A DNA stretch of 64,000 bases, from NCBI RefSeq assembly GCF_051622035.1, contig NC_135360.1:1732001-1796000 (forward strand). The letters run 5' to 3'. The DNA is from Arctopsyche grandis (taxonomy: Eukaryota > Arthropoda > Insecta > Trichoptera > Hydropsychidae). This document shows, in pieces, positions 26,080 through 37,800 of the stretch. The notes beneath the pieces are model-generated. The model worked only from the letters and a program-made list of their open reading frames with translations, was not told the DNA's origin and did not search any database. The position numbers were made by a program, and so were the translations under genes. Positions within the stretch are counted from its first letter, which is position 1; each line of letters opens with the position of its first letter.

Positions 26080-26239
26080 GAGGTAGACCCAACTATTACA
26101 TATATATGTATGTATGTATGTCTTATTACCTGATACCTATATATTCTACGTAAAGTTAAATTAATATTCAACTTTTAATGGCGTGAAATATTTGCGGAAC
26201 ACCTCTCCAATAAAAAAAATTCGGATGTGACCAACCCAT

Positions 26240-27300
26240 GACTTTATCTACATATGTATGTATTTGAGAAGGTCACAAAACAAAATTCGATAATTAAACA
26301 TACATTCACACATACCGGTTATGAGAGAATTTTCGATGCAAATTGAGCGCAAATGTAGGGAAACTTACACAAGATTTATATAAGTTCTACTTCCGGCTGT
26401 CGGATTTTTTTAGAAATTTTTTTATTACTTAAAATCACTATCGGTATTATACACAATAAGTATCAAGAAGATTAAAATAATTTAAAAGATCAAAATAAAA
26501 TAATTAAATATTGTTTAAAAAATACTACTTCCGGCTTACGAATTCTGACCAAAACCTAATCAGCTCTAAGTTAGTACATGAAGAATACAAATATAAATTT
26601 TCAGCTTAATACGCTCAAGGGTGTTAAAAGAATAGTGGCCACAACATTTTTGACCTTTCTAAGAGGAATAAAATCCCACTTCTGGTTATTAAATTTTATA
26701 ACACAAGTTATTAAATAAACCACGATAACAGAATTTAATTTTATTAAATTAAATTAAATGATTTTTTTTTTATTTCCATCACATTAATACATGAATTTTT
26801 TCATGAAGTACACACGTGTTTAAGAAGAAAAATCGAACAAGAGTAAACTGCCACTTCCGGTAGACAGATGCTTACCAAATTTTAAAGATAACTTAGTATT
26901 AGGCTTAAATTTCTAGATATGAAATTTCAGTTCAATAAACCAAGGATTTTTGAGAAAAACACAGAAAACCTCGATTCTCTAGAGTAAAAGTACTACTTTC
27001 GGTTCCGGTAAAAATATTCAAAAAATATCAGTGTATAAAATTTATAATTTCTATTACATTGAAAATAATTGAATTCAAAAAATTCGTATCAATAAGAATT
27101 TCAGTAACCGATACTAAACGTGTTCAAAAAATCCCCAAAATACACAGACACACACACACATTTTTTCTAGATCCTGAAAACGTGACCAGTGATCGATTCC
27201 GGGTTCGAATCAGTCAATATCTCGAGTTCGAATTTTCGCATGATCACAAAACTTCATCTATTGCTACTACGTACATACATATGTATGTAGATAAAATAAA
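26240..27300 (-). repeat. Dispersed repeat, inverted partner of 19870-20640
   Basis: Contains the reverse complement of the 19.9-20.6 kb repeat (AAACTGCCACTTCCGG, ACCGGAAGTAG-type words) and a right part with ACACACACATTTTTTCTAGATC followed by GGGTTCGAATCAG. The right part is repeated at 61380-61500. Confidence 0.6.
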
Positions 27301-27432
27301 TATTTAATTGAAATCGATTACCGTTTTGAAGTGTAAACTTCTATACCTACAGAATAATCGCTAACGTCTCGACACGTAACGTCATTTACGGTCAATTTGA
27401 AAAGTTTGGTAATTTCTCTTGGTACATACATA

Positions 27433-29083
27433 CAGTCGTATGACAACGAATTACTAACACCCGCGTATTTACCCTATTTTGTGTACCTGCGCCGTCTTAA
27501 GTAACATTTTGGGTTGGTTTTTTTTGTAGACCATTCATTGTATCCTATTCTATGTATTTAGAGAAGGATAGGATGAGTAGTGTTTATACAAATAGTTTAA
27601 AAACCGAACAAGTGCAAATACACAGTTTGGCTTTGAAATTCGTTTGGTGTAGACGTGTGCTTTCACTGGGAGAAAAGTTAGTTTTGAAGAGATTTTTGCT
27701 TTCCTGTATATTATCGATATCATTGAAGTAAGTTAAAGTGTTTAAATTTTTTAAATGTGACTTAATTATTTGTTTAAATTGCTTGTGAAAAAAACCCCTT
27801 TCCTTTTTAGATGGGAAGAAATAAAGATTTATCTATGGAGAAAATCGCCAATATTTCCACATTATTAAATACTGGGAAGTATTCTATACGATATATTGCT
27901 AAAGATTAGGGGGTTAGAGTTTTCAGTGTGCATAAAATTAGCACCCAACTAAAAAGAGGTGAAAATCCTACGGTCACCAAGCGTAAGAATTGTTGTGGCA
28001 CTCGAAAATACGGTCCTCGAGTCGATCGATATATTATAAATACTGTTGAGAAGGATCGGTTTGCCACAAATAAAAAAATCCAGACAAATTTACGGGAGCG
28101 GAACCGAAATATCGACTCGGACAATACAACGCCGTTTCGCAGACGCGGGGATGAATGGCAGACAACTACTTAAAAAAACGCTTTTGACGCCAAAAATGAA
28201 GAAAGCCAGGCTCAATTTGGCTAATGAGCATCGCCACTTCACCCTCGACGATTGGAAAGGGGTAATTTAATTGAAATTAAATTATTTGTCTAATTTTTTT
28301 TGAATGAATTGAATTAATCGATGTTTTTAACATTTTTAAGGTTCACTTCTCTGACGAGTCGTCAATTCAATTGATGACACCGACTCACCAATACGTACGT
28401 AGGCGAGTCGGCAAGCGGTATAATGAGTCCTGTGTCATAAAAAATGTGAAACACCCGCTGTCACTCATGATTTGGGGCTCAATTAGAGCGGAAGGTCGGG
28501 GGCCATTGTATTTTGTAGAAGGGATGATGAATGCTTCGCAATATATAACGGTATTGCGATACACCCTATTGCACTCTATACAAAACAAAATTGACAAAAG
28601 GGATCGCCTGCACTTAATGCAATATTTTTGCACCCTGCCATAAAGCCAAAATTGTGAAAAAAATCATGTCCAACCACAATTTACCGCTCCTTCACTGGCC
28701 CGGTAATTCTCCCGATCTAAATCCTAAAGAAAATGTCCGGCATACCCTTAAAATGAAATTAAATAAGCTCCAATGTACCAATAAAAATATCCTAAAACAA
28801 AACATAATTTCTGTGTGGCAGGGAGATCCTGAGATAAAGTCAACCATTGCGTCTTGTATCGAGAGTATGCCCAAAAGAATAGCATCGTGTCTCCGAAATA
28901 AGGGTGGACATACAAAATATTAATAATACATATATATGTTGTATTAATATTGTAAATAAACTATGTATAATCATTATAAACACATCTTTGTTTTAATTTT
29001 ACGAACCTACTCTTCAATATATAGCTCTAAACATAGAATTTGCAAAATCCGCATGGTGTTAGTAATTCGCTGTCATGGGACTG
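27433..29083 (+). mobile_element. Tc1-like transposon, decayed
   Basis: TIRs of 29 bp at 27433-27461 and 29055-29083 (ends CAGTC, then ATGACA and CGAATTACTAACACC with two or three mismatches) are flanked by TA on both sides. That is the Tc1/mariner target. 1651 bp, with one broken transposase gene inside. Confidence 0.9.
27811..28923 (+). pseudogene. Tc1-like transposase, broken, with an intron-like segment
   Basis: Reads from MGRNKDLSMEKIANI through an N-terminal helix-turn-helix region and a TIQRRFADAGMNGR segment. The DD-E domain follows: DWKG, then HFSDESS (first Asp), LMIWGSI, APCHKAKIVKK, and SPDLNPKENV (third acidic residue). There is a TAG stop after YIAKD (27907), a frame change near 28100, and a one-base slip near 28630, where the expected second catalytic Asp is read as Tyr. 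About 78 bases from GTAATT (28262) to TTTTTAAG (28340) interrupt DWKG/VHF in the manner of a GT-AG intron. A perfect donor GTAAGT at 27728 and CCTTTTTAG just before the ATG suggest a second, 5' intron. Not functional. Confidence 0.85.
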
Positions 29084-29334
29084 TACATACATGTATATCA
29101 TAAGTGATTCATAACATAATATGCGAAAGTAAGCGTTTATTTTGTATTTAAGTTGATTCAATTTAGAGTTGTGTTTAATTATGTACAATCCAATAATTGA
29201 AGCGTTTTAAACAAAGTTATTTGATAATAGTTATTGATATAGAAGAACAATGATTAAGAGGCAGAGACGAAGTGAATGTTTATTATCGTATCGTATAGTA
29301 GGTATTTATGTGTAGTGTATTGACTTGTTTCCAG

Positions 29335-32300
29335 ACAGTTTCATGGGAGACATAGCGATATCTAACGTGAAGTACGACGAAGTGTGGGACAGCAGCCGAC
29401 TGAACAAAAGCCTGCAACAGGAAGTGGAACAGCTGAAACAGGAAGTGCTCCTCGAGGGATTGCAGGTGGAGGAGGAGGGCCTAACCGATATCTTGAGGAA
29501 GAGGACAAAACAACACACGCCAGACGTCGACCAAAAGGCACGAGACAACACTTTTAACGATCCCTCTTTTGGAATCAAGGTATTTATCTACAGCTACATA
29601 TGTATAAAAAAATCAATATTTTCTGTCTGTCTGTCTCGAATAGGCTCTTAAACCAAATAACCGATTACGATGGAACTTTCAAGATTTGTTATATGCATGT
29701 CCGGGAAGCAAACCGACGCAAAAGTTGTGTAGTCAAGGAAAGGTGTTCGTTGGTAACCACGTTACCAGTTGGTTTATGACGACACGACTTTGAAGAGACT
29801 CGAGTTGAGCTCCAACCATCACTTGAAACGGGAACGGGAACGATAATTGCATGCCTTATTCTGGCTTTGCAACGCATTGCCGGGTTCAGCTACATAGTAA
29901 CAAATAAATACAAATATATGTACAACATGTGCAATTTATTTGAAGCAATACGACCTCATATTTTGTACGAAAAAGGTATAGGTATTCGTATAAAAACGGT
30001 GAAACTATAAAGCCTTCTGAAACAGGTGGTGGTGACGGCAAGCCGCATACTTTCACTCGTAAACCAAAACCATGGAAATACTTTATTTAATGCTTTGTTT
30101 ATGTATGTACATATGTATATGGAGCAATTTACACAATGTTGATATTTCATGTATCCAATATCATTTGATACAAGATTTCCACAATCTATATACATATGTA
30201 TGGCAAAAAAAATTCGTCATTACTATTGGTAAGATATTATACATATGTACGTACATATAATAACTTTGTCATACTCAAAGTATTATTCAATGTACAATTT
30301 TCACGGTGTATATATGTATGTATGTATGTATGTACATTCACACTATGCATTTACATGCATACGTATGCAGGGTCGCTCTAAGGGTAGTTGGCGCCCGGGT
30401 GCGTCCCTACCCTCAAAAAATAATAATATAAACAAAATCAAACATCGTTGTTCACCTCGCTTACCATTAGAATATACATATATGTATATATAGTTAATAT
30501 ACTAGCTGAACCCGGCATGCATGCATACAATGCCACAATAACGCATGCAATTCCCGTTCTCGTTCCCGTTCACATTTTTCGGAAAAACGCAGGCAACGAA
30601 TACATTTGAAATAATTAAATTGTTTGTTTATTTTCCCCAACAACCCTAACAATTTTATATTACCAATCAAGTGGAAATGTCTAGCACCGCCTTAAATTTA
30701 AATTAAATTTTCGTTATACATACATGTGTCAAATTAAAGTAAATAGGTAGATATTCAAAATTTGAAGTTATTCAATTATTTGTTTATTTTACCCTAACAA
30801 CGCAGGTGGAAACGCAAAAACATTTGAAATTATTGCGTTGCATTTCCACTCATTCCGGTTTTTCCCGTTTCCGTTCCCATTTTTGGAAGATTTTTTACAG
30901 AAACCATCGCGGGCACAATAACAAAATAACTCCTGTAAGTTTCATCACAATCGGTTGAATGGTATAGGAACGCATAAATGACAGACAAACAGACAAACAT
31001 TAATACTAGTCATTGTACATATAATACATATCAATGTGCATTACATTTAAGCCATCGTTGCCTTTTTTTTCACACTTTTTGCACACAAAACGTAAGACTT
31101 TGGCGATGTTACAAATTTATTTCAATTTTTGTTTAACAGAAGCTGTCGATATATTTTTTATATAATTTTTTTTTTCGTGGAGCTTGGCGCCCTTTGGGGC
31201 TTTAACGCCCGGGTGTTCTGCACCCTCAAATCACCCCTTAGAGCGGCCCTGTACGTATTTAATATGTATGTACATACGTTGCACTATAAATATGTACATA
31301 TGTGTTGGACAGTGCATGTTACGCTGAATCTGTGAAATTGCCGATTTCACGTAACGGCAAAATTATCGCCTGGTTTAATTCACGGATTCCTAATTCGGTG
31401 TACCTACATACATAATACCTACATAGAATACACCGAATATCATCATCGATTGTTTACACCTAAGTTTAGAAACACCCATTTTTCAATTGAACCGCTGCGC
31501 TGATCTAATTATTATTTTATTTTACTTAAAGAATCCAGCCAGAAGCAATTACTTGAGCAACGATAAGAGTAAACAGGAGCTTAACCATTACAACGGCAAG
31601 GGAAAAATGTCGACAAATTCAAACGACAATAGTGACACGTCGTCGTCGTCTAAAGCAGAAAATGGCGTATTTGCGAGTGCAGAATCGACGAAGGGCGTGA
31701 TAGCCCGAAGTCTGGAGCAAGAAGGAGTTCTCATTGTGAACGTATCGAGCACCAACATTATCACGTCGGATGCACTGTTGGCGATCAACAAGCCAAAGAA
31801 CGAAAAGACCACAGTCAGGCCGAAGGATTCGGAAGATACGTTGGGTAAGATACAAAGCAACAGTCGAGAGATAATGGGAGACGTGAACGGAAACGCTCTA
31901 CTCAAAGTCACCACTGAAACGAATAACCAGAAAAGTAGCACCACACATGAGCTTACAGGTCAAAAGCCCCGAAGGAGAAGACACGGAGGCAGAAGAAACA
32001 GGCGAGTCTCTATCATCCATTTTCATTTCACTAATACTAAGCGTATTCTCATTTAAACGTTTCGCATAATGGATAGGTTTTGACCAAGGTTAGACAAATT
32101 CATTTTCACATTGTTGAATCCATCAAGGAGAACAATATTGGAATGAGGGACAGGACGGGCCGACAACAATGTCATTGTTTCTCTCCTAATATTTCTCCTC
32201 GTCTTCTTCGTCTCCCAAACGCGCTTATTCTCAAAATCTCCCTCTCCCATACATATGTACATATGTATGTACATTTAATTCACACATTTTGTGCTTTTAT

Positions 32301-34802
32301 TTTTATTTTCACTCTATTTCAGCAGTTCCCTACCGTTTTTGGCTGGCGTATCTCATACCATCTCATTTTCGAAAATTGTACCCTTACTAGAAATTTATTT
32401 GAAGCCCCTCCCCACTGCCTGTGTTTATGGAGGTCATAAATACATACTTAAATCATAAATTTTGAAATTCTGAAAGAAATTCTAATACATAAAACAAAAT
32501 ATCGGAGCAGTGGAGCACTACAAATTTTCGTGCTCCGCGCAAAAAAAATCATTGCTCCGCTCCAGATCTCTGCAGTTAAATCGATAGACAAATAAACGAC
32601 CCCTTTCGCACTCCAGATTGAGAAAAGCTGCTCTATTCCATACAAATCTAAATACACGAATATTAGTTTTAACTGTTTTTATGTCGACCAGTTGAAAAAC
32701 AATTTTATTGATGGTGGCAATGTCTGGAACGTCTTCCGTTAGAATTTTCCGAATTTATATGACAATAATTGTCGTAAATATTACACATGGGGTTAGGAAC
32801 CAATGCAGTAGATGTATTATATAGAAGAGAACAGTAGTATGCAGTAATATATCTGGTGAGGATTGTCGGCAAACTTGGGCATTGTTCACGCGAACTGAAA
32901 GCCTGCCTACTGATTGTCAACTGGTTCAGTTTCGACTCGCCAACGATTATTTCGTAAGCCTCAAAATGTGGAGAGACCAGCTGCCAAATGTCGATACCCC
33001 TCTCCCTCACGCTAAAGCCTCAATTTCCACAATGAAAATCCTTCCCTGAAGAGTACCTGCTCAAAGCCTTTACTCGAAATCAAATCATTTATCTACACTT
33101 TGTATGTACATACATACATATACAATGTATGAATTTTCTTAAATAAAATATTGCATTCGTGTAAATTTTCAACCTCGAGATGTTGATTGATGTGTACTCA
33201 GCATCGATCCCTAATCGTGTTTTTGTGGTTTTCTGAGGCATATAAAATCAGCAAACTCTGGAAGGAAATCTGGATTTTTAAATGTGAATCGAAAAAAATA
33301 GGTACGACGGAATTGCTGTAATGGTGTAATTAGGGATTGCAATACCGAAAGCACCGATTCCGATATTATCGGTATTTGACCGAAAATAAACCGGTATTAA
33401 AAAAGAAATACCGATAGTATCGATTTTTTTCAAATTTGTACATTTTATTTGTCGAAAACGATATCTCCATGGCTAAAAACTACAAAAACGACCGATGCGT
33501 ACAATATATGTATGTATTTTACATACGCGATATTGTATAATTTGTTTTCGATCTCACTTTATTTTATCACGACACGCATTTGTAAAATTGTTTTACTGTT
33601 TTCCGATACATATCGGTAAATACAATGTTCGGTAACATTTTCGGTATCGTGGCCCCCTTAAAATGTGTCTCAAGTTCGCATACCTTTTCAATTTTAATTT
33701 AAATAAGAAAATGTTTACAATACAGTGTCGATTTTTTTTTATTTGGTACATTTTTCAGTACGATATACACATACTATATGTACAATGACACGACAGGGAC
33801 TATTTTTCTAATTAGTGTATGGACAGCAAATAATTCCCCAGTTGACTCTTCGTTTACATCTCCAGTGAGCGATGATTGGGTATCTGATCAGCTCATGTCG
33901 AAATTGCAAAAAAAAAACTACGAATCATTATATCTGGGACGCACCTACTTTACAGTTTTATACCTGAATATCCTGTCTTTGAATATTTGGGTCAGGCGTA
34001 ATTTTCAATAAACACACTGAAACATGCAAGCTGTGCTCGGGATTTCGGAAGCAATTTTTTTACCGGTATCGTTCTTTTTTATTTCGATAATACCGGTATC
34101 GTAAATTCCGATATTTTTGCAATCCCCTAGGTGTAATAGTGAAAAAGTTAACACTATTAACAAGTTAACATATGTATGTACATAAATGAGTAAACGAGTG
34201 CAGTGTCAGTAAGACATTATATATGTACATACATATGTATGTATGTAGATGTATTGGTCGGTTGCTTCCCTTTGAGGTTTATTTTCGTTTTATTGAAAAA
34301 GTTGAGGTCGTCGGAATAGCGCGGCGAGAGGGCAATTGTCGTCATTGTCCAAAGTGGGCGATTAAGTTGCACATGATGCACATTTTAATTGGCAAATGAC
34401 AAGCATTGAACGCAATTCGCTAATTTCAGATTGAGGAGAAACAACAATTCGACGGAGAAACACAATTTGCGTCACGGAAACAGGGTCGCTCCCTACTATT
34501 CCCGATTGCTGAAATTGAAAATAGACCTGAACGCGGAAGACGAGGGAGAAATTCGGCCGAGCAGGAAAAACAGCAAAATGGTGAATTTGAGCGCCTACAA
34601 CGGCAGCGTCGCTTGGGAGAAAAAGAGCAAGAACGAGTTCCGGGAAGACCTGGACGAAGACAGATGGGAGCCTTCCTTCAAAAAACTGGACATTCCCATC
34701 CACGAGTTTGAGCAGAGGTTCGAGACAAAACCGCCCCCAAAAAAAAACATCACCACCCCCATCATCAACAACAACACTAATCACACCACCCAAATTGAAG
34801 AG
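29335..34802 (+). CDS. tld: Tolloid prodomain exons 1-3
   Basis: Exon 1 (29335-29579) holds [15 protein letters not shown], the family's conserved pro-peptide start, and an acidic coiled stretch. Exon 2 (31532-32001) is Ser/Asn/Lys-rich and ends in Arg-rich [14 protein letters not shown]. Exon 3 (34430-34802) is basic then acidic, with [10 protein letters not shown] near its end. Low complexity is usual for this part. The exon 2-3 junction keeps frame only with donor GC at 32002 (AG|GCGAGT). The annotated GT at 32006 would put exon 3 into a frame that stops. Confidence 0.8.
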
Positions 34803-37800
34803 GTATTCGTATACACTTAAATATTACATACTACTAATAGTAACCTAGGGGTTCCAAAAAACCGCCCGAAAGAAAAAAACTGCCGGTCACCGGTTTCGCA
34901 AAATTAAGATTTAAATTTTTATATCGAATAAAAAAATTGTAAATATATACTATGCAAAAAAATAATTGCTTATAAATTAAATTGAGTTACAAACATTATG
35001 AACTTTCATAAGATCATTATTACATGTGTATATATCACTAGTTGTTTTACCCGGCTTCCAATAGTAAATATTCAAAAACTACAAATTATCGAAAACCAAA
35101 TTTGCCAAAATTCTGAAAGGCCTTGTGTAGGTTATTGAAACTATGTACTTAATAATATTTTATTGGTTTATGACCTGGTCTTCGTCCATTACTATATGTA
35201 TCTCAAAACGGACAACCGTCTCGTTCTCTGACAAAAGGGTCTCTCAGACTGTATTTGTTGAGGGGGGGGGGGGGGTTGCCTCATATAGAGGGCTTTATTG
35301 GTTGACTTCATTGACTTCTAAAGTGGGCTTATACGTATACATAGATATGTATACCTCAAAAACACCGTTAAGAGGGCTGGACACCAGCGCCTTGTCCATA
35401 CAAACGTATTACACTTCTCTCTTCCTCAATTATGGCACTAGAGAAATTATTTTTTAATATGCTATGGATATCCACCATAGGCATGTTTCTATCTTTTTAT
35501 TTTTTATAGGAATAGCTAGGAGCCACCAAACATCTTTAAAATCGCCTCGTTTTTACACCCACGAAAAGAGTCCAGCGTGCTAATTTAACGGTTGATTTTT
35601 AAAAAAATACGAAGACACGAACATAGAAAATATTTTTCTCATACCGATGATGAATTTTTTTTTAAAATTGGTCCAGTTTCGGAGAAGAAAACTGGATAAA
35701 TACGAAACCTTGATTTTGTCAATTTAAAATAGGTATGATCTGGTCGAGGCGCAACTGTCGCATTCACTCAATATATGTATGTATATATCGTAGAAAGAAA
35801 CGGTAACAAAATTAAGGTTTCGGGTATCCAGCCCTCTTAAGTGCCGTACCTTTTTTTTTTGTTGTGCAAAGATTCCATAAGAAAGTTTGGATGCAATACA
35901 CATTTTTTTGATCTTTCATATAAATTTGAAATTCATAATTGTTGAAACCGGTTTTCGGTTTCGGTTTCAGCCGGCTTGGAAGCCCTAGACTAGTACCCAA
36001 AATGTACAAAATGTAAATAGAGAGGAAATTGTGAGTTCCAGCGAGTGGCGGCGGAGGGGAGAGAGTTTCACAGGAGAGTTTCCCGAGCAGCGACCGGTCG
36101 AAAAGAGCGCATATGGGAGCACGGGGTGATCCCATACGAAATCGATGGCAATTTCAGTGGAGCACACAAAGCTCTGTTCAAGCAAGCCATGCGCCATTGG
36201 GAGAACTTCACGTGCGTCAAGTTCGTCGAGAGGCAGCCGGCCGACCACATCAACTACATCATTTTCACCGAACGACAATGCGGGTCCGTTACATTTTACA
36301 TTTTACTCTCTTTGATTATTTATTACAAATACTTATTTTACAGATTTTAAATTAATGTCCTCGTAGATGCTGCTCTTTCGTGGGGAAGCGAGGGAACGGA
36401 GCCCAAGCCATATCGATAGGCAAGAATTGCGACAAGTTCGGTATAGTGGTGCACGAGCTGGGACACGTGGTAGGATTCTGGCACGAGCACACCAGGCCAG
36501 ATCGAGACAATCACGTTCAAATCATCAGAGACAACATCATGACAGGTCTCGTCCGCCATTTAACTATATATGTACATATCTATCGGACCGACCGAATAAG
36601 CCGTCGCGTCGTTTCGTTCGCATGCCAATTTTCCGACTCGTCGACATTAATACGCTCAGCAATTCATACACGTAGCAAGATTAACGGATTTTAGCTTATC
36701 CTTTTTATACATGACAAAAACAACACAATTGATTAAAAAAACAACAATTAAATTTCTAATACAAAAAGTAAACCACCGAACTACTATTATTTTATTACAT
36801 TTTATACCAGGAAGACCTTACAGGTAAACCCCAATGCGCCTTCCAGGCCAATTACAAACAATGCAGTCGTTGATTTACGAGACACTGAAAACCCGCAAAT
36901 TAACTAGAATCGTACATAAATTTTATTGTACACTATTTGTTTTACCCGGCTTCGCTCTGTATTTGTAATATAAACAGCGTAAATATGGCGAATCTAATAG
37001 TAAATATTCATTTGTTTTTTTATTAAATTTATTTTAACTTGTTAACGAAATTCCCAACCAACAATACTTACATACAAAGTCTTTTTCGAAATTATATGTT
37101 TTATATTAATCATACTCAAATAGCGGTGACATAGTAGGCAGGAAGGTTGTCAGCCGATTTAATCGGGAACCGTTTCAACAATGAAAACAGACAAACTGGC
37201 AAACTCTGATAGGAAACGATTGACCTGGAGTCACAAATATCCAGGTCTGACCAGCAGCACTACAGGTATACTCATAAAAATTCTTTTCAATTGAGGTCAG
37301 CTCGTGGGATCGAACCCGGCGCCTCTCGACGCTAAGCAGAAGCTTAACGACCGAGCTATGCTGCTGGCTAATATCATTAATATCATTAATGATGTACAAT
37401 ATGTATTATTTATTAATAGCCAATAAAATATGGCGGTTTCAGAGGTGAAAAAATTTCCCATCCGCGGATAAATCACTCTTTAGATTAGGTACGTATGTAT
37501 GTATTTAAGGGGGCTATATATTATTAGATAAAACGATAAAGTAGCACCTGTAATAATTTAATGTGAAAATATGAGGCGAGAGTAAATTGTAAAAGTTTTG
37601 AAAAGCCCACGTTATTTTTATTACACGTACCTACTCGTATTAACAATCTGCAGAATGGGTACATAAAATGAAAATGCTGATAAAGCGTTCTTGATACGGG
37701 TATATTAACACCCGTGACTTTAATGCTAATGCAGATTTCACTCTTCCATTCTTACATTCTTTCAAATTTACCATTACACAAAATACATACATATACCTAA

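Noticed and set aside
32006..32007. GT donor for tolloid exon 2
   Set aside because: It leaves phase 0, and exon 3 would then reach a stop before its end; the GC donor at 32002 fits.
34846..35989. A confirmed TIR transposon in tolloid intron 3
   Set aside because: The ends are only partly inverted and flanking bases do not form a duplication; listed as possible only.
36367..36675. 102-codon frame overlapping tolloid exon 5
   Set aside because: It is a shifted reading of the exon that carries the [12 protein letters not shown] motif.
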